A stretch of 61,185 nt of DNA from Planctomycetota bacterium (GTDB taxonomy: Bacteria; Planctomycetota; Planctomycetia; Planctomycetales; Planctomycetaceae), in NCBI GenBank assembly GCA_016872645.1, contig VGZH01000027.1, positions 1-61,185 on the forward strand, read 5' to 3'. Positions 22,764-31,171 of this stretch are shown one piece after another (the first letter of the stretch is position 1; every line of letters begins with the position of its first letter). The notes below the pieces were generated by a model. That model was not told the DNA's origin and searched no databases. It saw only the letters and a list, made by a program, of their open reading frames with translations. The position numbers and the translations under genes are program-made.

Positions 22764-23240
22764 TTACGAGAACGCGAACACACAGCTCGGCTTCGCGACG
22801 GCGAGATAATCTGACATCGCCAGGATGACCGAATCGGTCAGCGAGCCGGCGTTGAAAGCAATGCGCGGATTCTGGGTCACGGCCTGATCGAGACAGAGGT
22901 CGAACGGCAAGATCGGTGACCCGAATGGTGGCACACTGCCAGGAACCAGGCCGGTCAGTTCGCTCAGCTCTTCCGGCGTGGCGAACCGCATTTTCTTCCA
23001 TCCGAACTCACGCCGGATCGCTCCTGAATCGAGTTTGCGGTCGGCCGGCAACACGAACAGCCGGAAGCCGTCGTCCCCTTTCATCAGCAGGGCTTTGCCG
23101 CCGATCCGCAACTCCTCTCCGCGAGCCTTTGCCGATTCTTCCGAGGTCCGTGTCGGTTCGTGATGCACCTCGCGAAACGTGACACCCGCTTCGGTCAACA
23201 AGCAGCGAATCGCGGGCAGAATTTCCGATCCGACAGGCAC
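22764..23240 (-). CDS. YbaK/ProX-type aminoacyl-tRNA deacylase domain protein
   Basis: The protein has 158 residues. The sequence (FREVHHEPTRTSEESAKARG, GGKALLMKGDDGFRLFVLP, EELSELTGLVPGSVPPFG, then RIAFNAGSLTDSVILAMSDY) matches the YbaK/EbsC/ProX editing domain, which hydrolyses mischarged aminoacyl-tRNA. The conserved lysine of KALLMK and the G-x-VPPFG loop are present. A GTG start at 23240 was chosen: AAGGAG is placed 8 bases before it and overlaps the stop codon of the preceding gene, which shows tight coupling to that gene. An in-frame ATG at 23303 would lie inside the upstream gene. Confidence 0.85.
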   Translation of the reverse strand: MPVGSEILPAIRCLLTEAGVTFREVHHEPTRTSEESAKARGEELRIGGKALLMKGDDGFRLFVLPADRKLDSGAIRREFGWKKMRFATPEELSELTGLVPGSVPPFGSPILPFDLCLDQAVTQNPRIAFNAGSLTDSVILAMSDYLAVAKPSCVFAFS

Positions 23241-23253
23241 GACGATCACTCCT

Positions 23254-24669
23254 TCAGTCCAACACGTTTTCGGACACGCGTATTCCCAGACGCATCGTGC
23301 CATTCAGATTTCCACGACTGCCGGTGCCGATGCGGCAGCCATGAACCATGTTTCCGGCGGCGGACTTTGCCGTGCCGCGCCAGTCGATTGCGTGCTCCAT
23401 CAGTTTCGGTGAACGGCGGTCGAGGATGGTGCAGCCGGAAATCAGCGTATCGTGGCAATCTTCGACCACGACGCCATTCGGCGTCCCTTCGAGAATTTGG
23501 CAACCGGTCAAGTTCATGCGCCGGCAACGAAGAAGTTCAATGAGGCCGTCCTTCTTGTTCGCGACCGCTCCCGTGACCGTGTTCTGCCCGGCGAGAGCGT
23601 CTTGGATAATCAGGCCCGTGACCGTGCAGTCTTCGCAATCGACGAAGCGGATGCCGGTCGAGAGTTCCTTGTCGCCGTAGTCAGGATTGTGGCCGAGCGT
23701 GTTGGCTCCGATGGCGATGCTGCGTGAGCCTTCGATGACGATGTTGCGCACGTGTCCGCTGTAGATGTAGTTGCCGGAGATCGCGAACCCCAACGCCGAC
23801 GTCAGATGAATATTGGTCGCCTGGCTGCCGATCAAGTTGCCGGCGATGGTCCACATGCCGGCTCGATGATTGCCCTTCGAGCCGCTGCCGATGAAGCGAA
23901 TGTTCGCGCCGTTGGGGCTGTAGGTCGCTTGGATCGTATTGCTGCAAATCGTCCCTTCGCGGACAGTACCATCCTCGACGTCGATGTAAATCTCGGCGGT
24001 CGGTTCACCGTCGGCATCCGGGACTCCGAACGCGGCGTTGTTGTTGTATTCAATGTCGTTGCCGGTAACTTGGAAGTTGCGGATCTCGCCCCCTTGAACG
24101 CGGATGCCTCCCAGCCGGCAATAGCTGATGTGACTGCCGGTGATGATTGTCTGGTGCAGATTGCAGTGGTCGAGGAAGACTCCGATGCCGGAGTTCTGGT
24201 AGATGTGGCAATGGCTGATGAGCACGTTGCGCGAACGCCTCGTGACGTGAACCGCGTTCCGCACCTTGCGGATCAGGACGCCCGTCAACGTCGGCTGCAT
24301 GACCCCTTCCAGGCGGATGCCGTCCGCCTCCGGATGGTCGCCGGTAATTTCGATGTCGCTGAGCAACGGCATCCGCTCACGCTGCCAGGTCTCTGGTTTG
24401 AAGCCTTTGGGGTCGGCGGTTTTGTCGTGAGTCCCGGCAAAGAAGAACGCTGGTCCCTTGCCAGCCATGATGACCTTTGCCGTTCCGCCACTTCCTCGCA
24501 GCGCAGTCCGGTTGAACTTGGCTAAATCGACGACGATCGGCTTCGTGACGCGATAGTCGCCACGCGGGAATTCGATCAGCCCCTCGCCGTCGGCCAGTGC
24601 GTGCTGAATTGCCCCGGTGTCATCGGTTTGGCCGTCGCCAGCCGCTCCGTAGTCGCGAACATTGCTCAT
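23254..24669 (-). CDS. Right-handed beta-helix protein (pectate lyase superfamily fold)
   Basis: The protein has 471 residues. It begins SNVRDYGAAGDGQTDDTGAI and GLIEFPRGDYRVTKPIVV, the typical opening of the pectate_lyase_3/phage-tailspike-like domain. Many parallel beta-helix coils follow (NVLISHCHIYQNSGIGVFLD, NFQVTGNDIEYNNNAAFG, DTLISGCTILDRRSP). No N-terminal signal peptide is evident. Beta-helix proteins of this class bind or cleave polysaccharides; catalytic residues cannot be picked out, so enzymatic activity is open. GAAAGG lies 9 bases before the ATG. It is the first gene of a pair with the tRNA deacylase gene. Confidence 0.85.
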   Translation of the reverse strand: MSNVRDYGAAGDGQTDDTGAIQHALADGEGLIEFPRGDYRVTKPIVVDLAKFNRTALRGSGGTAKVIMAGKGPAFFFAGTHDKTADPKGFKPETWQRERMPLLSDIEITGDHPEADGIRLEGVMQPTLTGVLIRKVRNAVHVTRRSRNVLISHCHIYQNSGIGVFLDHCNLHQTIITGSHISYCRLGGIRVQGGEIRNFQVTGNDIEYNNNAAFGVPDADGEPTAEIYIDVEDGTVREGTICSNTIQATYSPNGANIRFIGSGSKGNHRAGMWTIAGNLIGSQATNIHLTSALGFAISGNYIYSGHVRNIVIEGSRSIAIGANTLGHNPDYGDKELSTGIRFVDCEDCTVTGLIIQDALAGQNTVTGAVANKKDGLIELLRCRRMNLTGCQILEGTPNGVVVEDCHDTLISGCTILDRRSPKLMEHAIDWRGTAKSAAGNMVHGCRIGTGSRGNLNGTMRLGIRVSENVLD

Positions 24670-25037
24670 GGAAAAGTACCTTTCAGTGTGCAGAAGAGCA
24701 CTCTATCCGCCGTTTCGACTGGTTCAACGCGCAGCGTCCGCGCGATCGTCAGGAGTCGCACGCGAGACAGGATCGTGCGCGGCGGCAGTCACCGGTGGAC
24801 TCTGCCTGGATTCGCTCGGCGGAGTCTGCGGATGCCGAGGGGCTCGGTTCGATGTTCAGAGGAGCCGTTTTCGGCAACTTGGTCCGTTTCCGGCACGATC
24901 GTCAAAATCAGTTTGACACGTTTTTTTGAGCACTCGTATACTCGCGCCGGATTGGTGGCAGTCGCTGCGGTTTCTCGACGAGACGTTTCGTTCGTCGGAC
25001 GTGGCGACGCAAGGATGCTGCCACAAAGGGCGTCACG
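24670..25037. other. 368-base divergent intergenic region
   Basis: It lies between the beta-helix gene (minus) and the coiled-coil operon (plus). The right part holds a near-consensus promoter at 24913-24942, listed separately. Nothing else is recognised. Confidence 0.5.
24913..24942 (+). promoter_or_regulatory. Near-consensus sigma-70 promoter for the coiled-coil membrane operon
   Basis: TTGACA (24913-24918), an 18-base spacer and TATACT (24937-24942) form an almost perfect primary-sigma promoter. Transcription would start near 24949, giving a leader of about 90 bases before the ATG at 25038. It is the best promoter match in the window. Confidence 0.75.
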
Positions 25038-25706
25038 ATGAAAAACAATATGGGCAAAGTGTTGGTGGTATTGACCACGTTTCTAAGCGTCGCGTTTCTC
25101 GGCTTCTCGTTCGCTGCCAAGATCGCCGGCACGAACTGGGAAGGCGAAGCCGCGGCCTTGGAAAAGTACACCATCGAAAAGAGCGTCAGCGAAAAGGAGA
25201 CGACCTACACCGTCAAGAATAACATCGAGCACGCCAAGCAAGAGCCGCTCAGTAAGACCTCAAAGGTTTTGCCCGAGGTGATTGTGGCCGCGTACAGCCA
25301 CGAAGAAAAAGCACTTCGAGACAAGATTGAAGCGCTCGAGCCGGAACCGGCAAAGCTCAAGAAAATTCAAGACGAATTCATCGCTCAGCAAAAGTTGGAC
25401 CTCAAGGCGATGGAAGGACGGGAGGCGGACTTGCAGAAGATTTTCTCAACGCAGGTCAAGACGATCCAGGAGTTGTCCGTCGAAGGTGACAAAATAGCTC
25501 AAGAGGCGTTGACGGTTTGGAAGGAAGGGGAGTTGCGTCGCGAAGACGTCGCTCGCCTGCGAAATCACTTGGAGGAACTGGAAGTCGATCAATTCCAGTC
25601 CCTCGAACAGAAGAAACGACTGCAAGACGAGCTCAGCCGTATGCGCGGAGTGCTCGCTCGCTTGCAGCGACGAAACGTTCAATTGAAGTCGTCCTACGAA
25701 GAATGA
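25038..25706 (+). CDS. Membrane-anchored coiled-coil protein
   Basis: The protein has 222 residues. The N terminus has one hydrophobic segment (VLVVLTTFLSVAFLGFSFAA, residues 8-27) that anchors the protein in the membrane or acts as an uncleaved signal. The rest is highly charged, and residues from about 95 to 222 (LRDKIEALEPEPAKLKKIQD and later VARLRNHLEELEVDQF) are predicted long helices and coiled coil. No known domain is recognised. It is the first gene of a three-gene operon with a similarly built second protein. Confidence 0.8.
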   Translation: MKNNMGKVLVVLTTFLSVAFLGFSFAAKIAGTNWEGEAAALEKYTIEKSVSEKETTYTVKNNIEHAKQEPLSKTSKVLPEVIVAAYSHEEKALRDKIEALEPEPAKLKKIQDEFIAQQKLDLKAMEGREADLQKIFSTQVKTIQELSVEGDKIAQEALTVWKEGELRREDVARLRNHLEELEVDQFQSLEQKKRLQDELSRMRGVLARLQRRNVQLKSSYEE

Positions 25707-25740
25707 TCGCGGGACGCGAAAACGACTGGGGGGGCGTGAC

Positions 25741-26613
25741 ATGTCATTTCTTGGAAAACTACTCGTTGGTTTGCAGCTCTTCTTGAGCATCATGTTCCTG
25801 ATCTTCGCCGGAGCTGTCTTTTCGACACAGAAGAATTGGAAGGCGGCCAAAGAGACGGGAGACGCCAACTACGCGAAGCTCGATGCGGACAAGAGGCAGG
25901 TCGAGGAGGCGTTTGCCGCCTACAAGACTCGCCTCGAGATCGATCTCAAGAATGAGCAAGCACGAGCCGCGAACGCCGAGGGACAAGCCAAGCTTTACAA
26001 AGACCAGGTCGATGCCGCCGACAAGGAATTGGTCGCCGCCAAAACCGAGCGGGATGAACAACGCGAACTGGCGAAGGTCTCCGTTGAAGAAGCTCGCCAG
26101 CGCCGCGAAGAATCATTGCTGCAACGCGGAATCAACAACGATTTGCAAAAACTGCTGAATGAGAAACAAGACCGAGTGAAGGCCTTGGAAGATGTCAAAT
26201 TTAACTTGCAAGTCGCCGAAAAGGCGATGCTGGACAAGCACACGAAGTTGTTGAACGATTTTGCGATTCGAGAGAAGATCATTGCGGCGAATGGTCTTTC
26301 GACCGATCCACAATCGGTCGCCGGCTTGCAGACGCCGCCTCCGGCTGTCGATGGCGAAGTGCTGGAAACGAAGCGAGCTGGCCGCAGCGGTTCGGACTTG
26401 ATCGAGATTTCGATTGGCAGCGACGATGGTCTCGCCGAAGGGCACAAGCTCTCAGTCTATCGCTCGCAACAGAGTGATCGGGCGGCGAAGTTTTTGGGAG
26501 ACATCAAGCTGGTGTACGTGACTCCCGACCGAGCGGTCGGTGTGGTCATTTTGCGAGCGAAAAACGGAGTCATCGAAAGGGGCGACAATGTCACGTCGAA
26601 ACTCGGACAGTAA
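25741..26613 (+). CDS. Membrane-anchored coiled-coil protein with a small C-terminal beta domain
   Basis: The protein has 290 residues. An N-terminal hydrophobic anchor (LLVGLQLFLSIMFLIFAGAV, about residues 7-26) is followed by a long coiled coil to about residue 185, a proline-containing linker (LQTPPPAVDG) and a compact C-terminal domain. SDLIEISIGSDDGLAEGHKLSVYR and ADRAVGVVILRAKNGVIERG resemble the G-D-G-L-x-x-G beta-barrel turn seen in MreC-like and flagellar FlgT-like modules; this is a structural guess. The architecture is shared with the previous gene (34 bases upstream), so the two may associate through their coils. Confidence 0.8.
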   Translation: MSFLGKLLVGLQLFLSIMFLIFAGAVFSTQKNWKAAKETGDANYAKLDADKRQVEEAFAAYKTRLEIDLKNEQARAANAEGQAKLYKDQVDAADKELVAAKTERDEQRELAKVSVEEARQRREESLLQRGINNDLQKLLNEKQDRVKALEDVKFNLQVAEKAMLDKHTKLLNDFAIREKIIAANGLSTDPQSVAGLQTPPPAVDGEVLETKRAGRSGSDLIEISIGSDDGLAEGHKLSVYRSQQSDRAAKFLGDIKLVYVTPDRAVGVVILRAKNGVIERGDNVTSKLGQ

Positions 26614-26734
26614 AGCAGCCAAGGCCACGCCGGACGTTTTCGTCGGCCTGTTGTTTGTTTCCGTCGCGTCGCTGATCACCGGCATCATCCTGCTGGTGCT
26701 GGAGTTGAACCGCTACAACTGGCAACTGGGCTGA
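26588..26734 (+). CDS. 48-residue single-pass membrane protein
   Basis: The start ATG lies inside the end of the previous gene (26-base overlap), which suggests translational coupling. The protein has a basic N terminus (MSRRNSDSKAAKATPD), one membrane helix (VFVGLLFVSVASLITGIILLV) and a short polar tail. It is the third member of the coiled-coil operon. No family is recognised. Confidence 0.65.
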   Translation: MSRRNSDSKAAKATPDVFVGLLFVSVASLITGIILLVLELNRYNWQLG

Positions 26735-26740
26735 AAAGTC

Positions 26741-27790
26741 TTAGCCGCCGACGTATCGCGCGTAAAACGCTCGTGCAGCAGCGATCTCCTGGGTACCGCG
26801 GATGATGGCGCGGCCGTCGCGAAACACGGTCAACTCGAACTCTCCGCCGGTCAGCGACAGGCGGGCAAGATACGGATTGCGAGTGATCGTCCCGTGGCCG
26901 TGCCACTTTAAGGCGAGATCATCCAGGGACAATGTCGTTGGCGAACTGGGAACGATTTGCACCGAGTTTCGCCCGCAGAGAACCGTTGAGCGTGAACCGC
27001 TCTGCCCCGACAGCCACAACCGCTCGCCGTGCTTGCAGGCCGGGCAATTCCCACTGGCGAGCAAGTTGCCAACGTCGAGCGTTCGAAATGTATGATCCCA
27101 CAGGTCGATCACGGTCAGCACTCGCGGAACCTCATCGAGATGACCACTGAGAATCTTCATCGCCAGCATCGCTTGCCATGATGCAATCACATTGACCGTT
27201 GGGCCGAGGATGCCAGCTGTCTCGCAGGTCTCCATTGTTCCCGCTTCGGGTGGCGACTCAATCACGCAGCGCAAGCACGCCGACTGGCCCGGCAACACCG
27301 CCATCACTTGACCGTGACTCCCGATGCATCCGCCGTACACCCAGGGGATACCGGTTTCCAGCGAAAGATCGTTAACGAGAAATCGCGTTTCGAAGTTGTC
27401 GGTTCCGTCGAGAATCAGGTTCGCGCCGCGAGCCAACTCGCGGATGTTGCGGCAGTCGACATCGGCCACGACCGCTTCCAGTTCGATCGTGCTGTTGATG
27501 CGTCGCAGCTTGTTGACGGCGGCGACGGACTTCGGCATCTGGGACGCGACATCGTCTTCGTCGAACAGCACTTGTCGTTGCAGATTTGTCGTCTCGACAA
27601 AATCTCGATCGACAATTCGCAGGGATCCGACACCAGCCCGAGTCAGGGTCTCGGCCAGAACCGTCCCCAAGGCACCGCAACCGACCAGCAACACGCGACT
27701 GGATAGCAACTGCTGCTGCCCGGCTTCTCCGAGCGGAGCAAACCGCGTCTGTCGGCTGTAGCGAGCCAGAATATCAACTGCCTCAGTCAT
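26741..27790 (-). CDS. ThiF/MoeB/HesA-type E1-like adenylyltransferase
   Basis: The protein has 349 residues. RYSRQTRFAPLGEAGQQQL and VLLVGCGALGTVLAETLTR (ATP-binding GxGxxG) are the standard start of ThiF/MoeB enzymes. VDRDFVETTNLQRQ contains the catalytic-site Arg/Gln block and ILDGTDNFETRFLVND the second conserved motif. CLRC and CPAC supply the four zinc-ligand cysteines. The protein activates the C terminus of a ubiquitin-like sulfur carrier (ThiS or MoaD) in thiamine or molybdopterin synthesis. About 90 C-terminal residues (VQIVPSSPTTLSLDDL onward) form an extra domain that may itself have a ThiS-like or rhodanese-replacing role; this is uncertain. No carrier gene lies next to it. Confidence 0.9.
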   Translation of the reverse strand: MTEAVDILARYSRQTRFAPLGEAGQQQLLSSRVLLVGCGALGTVLAETLTRAGVGSLRIVDRDFVETTNLQRQVLFDEDDVASQMPKSVAAVNKLRRINSTIELEAVVADVDCRNIRELARGANLILDGTDNFETRFLVNDLSLETGIPWVYGGCIGSHGQVMAVLPGQSACLRCVIESPPEAGTMETCETAGILGPTVNVIASWQAMLAMKILSGHLDEVPRVLTVIDLWDHTFRTLDVGNLLASGNCPACKHGERLWLSGQSGSRSTVLCGRNSVQIVPSSPTTLSLDDLALKWHGHGTITRNPYLARLSLTGGEFELTVFRDGRAIIRGTQEIAAARAFYARYVGG

Positions 27791-27867
27791 GCGTCGTTCC
27801 TTGAATTCAGTCGCCAGAGTATAAAGCCGACTCGATTTAGCCCCAACGAAGATGGACGGAACTTTTC

Positions 27868-28032
27868 ATGCGGCAACACTTGGGAATCCTGTTGCAAGTA
27901 ATGGCTCTTGCGTGGCTTCCGTTGTTGATTGTGTACCAACTGAATTTTGGCTTTCGGTTGCTCGTGATGCCGACTTGCACGTTGATTGGGATTGTCATCT
28001 TCTGGATTGGGACAAGGCTCCGCGAGACATGA
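27868..28032 (+). CDS. 54-residue membrane protein, coupled to the next gene
   Basis: The frame reads MRQHLGILLQVMALAWLPLL and continues through a second hydrophobic segment (LVMPTCTLIGIVIFWIGTRL), so two membrane helices are likely. Its stop overlaps the start of the downstream gene in an ATGA junction (28029-28032), typical of translationally coupled bacterial genes. The hydrophobic pattern and coupling support a real gene even though it is very short. The function is unknown. Confidence 0.65.
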   Translation: MRQHLGILLQVMALAWLPLLIVYQLNFGFRLLVMPTCTLIGIVIFWIGTRLRET

Positions 28033-30062
28033 AGCCAATTCCTTTATTGCTGATTGTCTTGGTGCTGGTTGCGCCCGCGTCGGCGCAACTTGTCGTACCG
28101 GATATTAGCCAGGAAGCGATGACGCTGGATCTGGACAGCGCCGCGACAAAGCGGCTCGCCAGCATCGAGGACTTCGTCGCCGAAAAGCAATGGGATGCCG
28201 TTGCGACGTTGCTGCGCCAGACACAGTCGGAAAAGGCCGACAAGCTGGTCGCGATTGCCCCAGGGTGGTATGTGAGCGTTGCTCGATTCTGCCAGTCTCA
28301 AGCCACGTTGTTGCCGAAGCCCGGATTGATCGCGTACCGGCGCCAAGTGGATGCCACGGCGAAGAAATGGTTTGATGACATTCAAGACCAGCGAGGACTC
28401 GAGCCGTCGCGTCAGCGAGCCGCTTGGCTCCGCATCGTTCGACAAGCATTCGCGAGCTCGTCTGCGGACGAAGCACTCGCTCGACTCGCCGAGCAATCGT
28501 TTGAACGTGCGGATTATGCGGCGGCTCGAACGTATTGGGAGATGCTGCTGCCGGCCTCTGGTCCGCTGCGCTCTGCTGCTGGCTTGGGTCTTCTGCGACA
28601 TCCTGATCCGAACAGCGATGCCGCGCAAATTCGTGCTCAACTCATTTTGTGCAGTCTATTTGAGAAAGATCCTGAGCGAGTAAGTCAAGAAATCGCCGCA
28701 TTTCGCCGGCTGCACGGCAACTCGGCAGGTCGCATTGCCGGTCGAGACGGAATTCTGGTCGATCTGCTTTCTTCAATGATTGCCGATCAGGAGGCCGGCG
28801 TTTCGAAAGCCAACGAAATGACTTCGTTGGACCGCCACATATGGACCGTCGAATTGCCTAATGGTTCGGAGACAGGATTCGCTGAGATGATTCCCGTTGT
28901 CGCTGGAGAAACACTCTTCGTGTCGAACGGAGAATCGGTGTTCGCATTTACTGCCTCCTCTGGCCAACCAAAGTGGTCGGAGACAGCAGAACCAGCACGC
29001 GATCCACAAGCATCCGTCATTCATGCACTTGCCGATCCGGTTGCTCCCAAGCGGCCCATCGACGGACATGCTCGACATTCCTTGTCGGTGTACGGGGATC
29101 GGCTCTACGCACGATTGGGGACTTCGATCACTGGCAAAGCCAAGCAGGAAACGAATGCGCACAGTGAATTAGTCGGGTTGGATGTTGGCGATGGCGAAGG
29201 CAAACTTGTTTGGCGAATCGACGCCAAGGAGATCGATCCGCAAGACCCGCTGAGTGTGGCCTCGCCGTGGTGTTTCGAAGGTCCTCCTGCAGCTGATTCA
29301 CAACGCGTCTTGGTTGTGTTGCGACGCAGCCTGCCTCAGGAGCAGCTCAATGTGGCTTGCTTTGATGCCGACACGGCGCGGCTGATTTGGAATCGCAAAG
29401 TGGGCATCACCGTGGCCTCGACTGAAGAAGCCGTGAATTCCACCAGCCACCTGGAGCTCACCGTGGCCGAGGACACCGCTTTCGTCTCGACCGATGCGGG
29501 GACGATTGTCGCCATCGACGTGCACGACGGAGCGATTCGCTGGGCACGGACGTATGTTTCGGATGCGGTCAATTCTTCTCGAGATGGCAGGCGCGAAGGA
29601 CACACTCCACCGATTTATCACGACGGCGTGCTGTATGTCGCGCCGCTTGATACAGACTTGCTGATGGCGATTCATGCCGAAAGCGGATTGCTGTTGTGGC
29701 AGCATCAGTGGCCCGATCCAATTCGCTATGTTTTGGGTGTTGCCAAAAATACGTTGATCGTGCAGGGCCGCTCGCTGTGGGGAGTCACCCTGACGAGCGG
29801 CAAGTCTGCCTGGCCCCATCGACGAGTCGGCAACGAGGATCCCGAAGGATTCTCAGCCGGCCGAGGAGTGTTGATTCACGGTGATGTTTGCTGGCCAAAT
29901 CGGGACGAGTTGGTCATGGTCGCCAGTGATTCGGGGCAGATCCTGAGACGCATCGCGGTGCGCGAGTCGCTGGGATTATCGGGCGGACATCTCACCAATA
30001 GCGGAGCGTCGCTTACCATCAGTCGTGGTGCCCAGCTGTCAGTTTTCGGATTGCATCATTGA
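28029..30062 (+). CDS. Secreted PQQ-like beta-propeller protein
   Basis: The protein has 677 residues. The signal peptide is MKPIPLLLIVLVLVAPASAQ. Residues 25-250 are helical, TPR-like (KQWDAVATLLRQTQSEKAD, ALARLAEQSFERADYAAART). The remainder has PQQ-enzyme-type beta-propeller blades: NGESVFAFTASSGQPKWSE, NVACFDADTARLIWNRKVG, TIVAIDVHDGAIRWARTY and LLMAIHAESGLLLWQHQW. No PQQ-ligand residues are evident, so a binding or scaffold role is likelier than dehydrogenase activity. An earlier in-frame start at 27852 was rejected because it would cover the coupled small gene and hide the signal peptide. Confidence 0.88.
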   Translation: MKPIPLLLIVLVLVAPASAQLVVPDISQEAMTLDLDSAATKRLASIEDFVAEKQWDAVATLLRQTQSEKADKLVAIAPGWYVSVARFCQSQATLLPKPGLIAYRRQVDATAKKWFDDIQDQRGLEPSRQRAAWLRIVRQAFASSSADEALARLAEQSFERADYAAARTYWEMLLPASGPLRSAAGLGLLRHPDPNSDAAQIRAQLILCSLFEKDPERVSQEIAAFRRLHGNSAGRIAGRDGILVDLLSSMIADQEAGVSKANEMTSLDRHIWTVELPNGSETGFAEMIPVVAGETLFVSNGESVFAFTASSGQPKWSETAEPARDPQASVIHALADPVAPKRPIDGHARHSLSVYGDRLYARLGTSITGKAKQETNAHSELVGLDVGDGEGKLVWRIDAKEIDPQDPLSVASPWCFEGPPAADSQRVLVVLRRSLPQEQLNVACFDADTARLIWNRKVGITVASTEEAVNSTSHLELTVAEDTAFVSTDAGTIVAIDVHDGAIRWARTYVSDAVNSSRDGRREGHTPPIYHDGVLYVAPLDTDLLMAIHAESGLLLWQHQWPDPIRYVLGVAKNTLIVQGRSLWGVTLTSGKSAWPHRRVGNEDPEGFSAGRGVLIHGDVCWPNRDELVMVASDSGQILRRIAVRESLGLSGGHLTNSGASLTISRGAQLSVFGLHH

Positions 30063-31171
30063 AATTCGCATTGCCAAACAACGGCTTTGGTCAAAATGAC
30101 TTTTGACCGCGATTTTGAGGATTTTCTAGAGACGACCTGTTACCCAAGCTGGCGCAGCCAACGGCGAAATGGAGCTGAGTCGAAAATCTGCCGCTGATCG
30201 ATGGATTGCGGCTGAGAATTGCGATTCTCTGGTTTGGGAACCGAGATTCGCAATCGCTTCCTCGGGCGCAAGTCCGCAACTCCGCGAATTCCTGCCTTCG
30301 GGTTTGTTATCAGGCAAGCTCGGCCAGCTATCAGCAGGATCAAATTGGTCGTTCGCAATGTAGCGTTGGATGTGTGAGTGCTTCAGGTACGCAGGCGAAG
30401 CGTCGATTTCTCTTGTCCCCGGTTGACGAACCGTGTCCTCCGCCGAAGAATGACAAAGGTTCTGAAAAACCTGAGCCTCTTGCCAGTTCCGGGAAATTAC
30501 TCGCACCAAGTTTTTTTTGCTGGATATGGGAAAGTCCCCTGATAGGATGTCGTCTTCGTTTCTGGTTGCAGTGGGTAAACTGACGAGCGCCTCACTGAAA
30601 CTGGCTAAAAGGATCGAAGTCGAACGCTCCTGTCGGCAGCTTTGCCGATTCGATCGATGGGTTGGATTGGTTCTCACATTGAAAGAAAGGAATCTATCAA
30701 AGAGAGCCCCCTTGTCGGAATCTGCTTGGGGAATTGTTGAAGAATGTGCGAGTCTTGGTGCAAACGAATCGAATTGGCTGGATTCGATTTCCTCTTTATG
30801 GGTCGAAGTCGCGAGCGGACGGCGCAAGCGGACAACGAGGCCCGCACCAAGTTCGGCTCTGGGACCAGGTGCCGAACCGCGTGAGATCGTGTAAACCCCA
30901 AGTTGCTCAGCAACGGTCGTTGTCAGACTCAATCACGACGAACGATTGCGAAAGTCTCCCGGTCGCGGGGCGACGATTTTCCGAAACCTCGGCATTGATT
31001 ATTCGTCTTCGGTTGATTGTTGGCTGAAATTTGATTGTGCTGGTTGTGGAAACCAGACTTTGCCCACGGGAGCTGTGCTCCCCAGAAAGACACTGGTATT
31101 TTTGATCTTGAGTTGATCGGGATCGCAAACGGACGTGCGTTCATTTCGATTTCAACCCAAAGGAGTTTGCC
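30063..31171. other. 1.1-kb region upstream of the sigma factor gene, no convincing gene
   Basis: It holds a perfect 8-bp hairpin just after the propeller gene (GGTCAAAA 30089-30096 with TTTTGACC 30101-30108), which may act as a weak terminator, and an imperfect hairpin with ATTGCGATTCTC and GAGATTCGCAAT arms at about 30217-30253. Frames on both strands are Ser/Arg-rich and lack ribosome binding sites. The length suggests a long leader or an unrecognised RNA before the sigma factor gene. Confidence 0.4.

Noticed and set aside
30126-30932. 268-codon minus-strand frame in the non-coding stretch before the sigma factor gene
   Set aside because: It has no plausible start with a ribosome binding site, a Ser/Arg-rich composition and no family; overlapping frames of similar length exist on the other strand.
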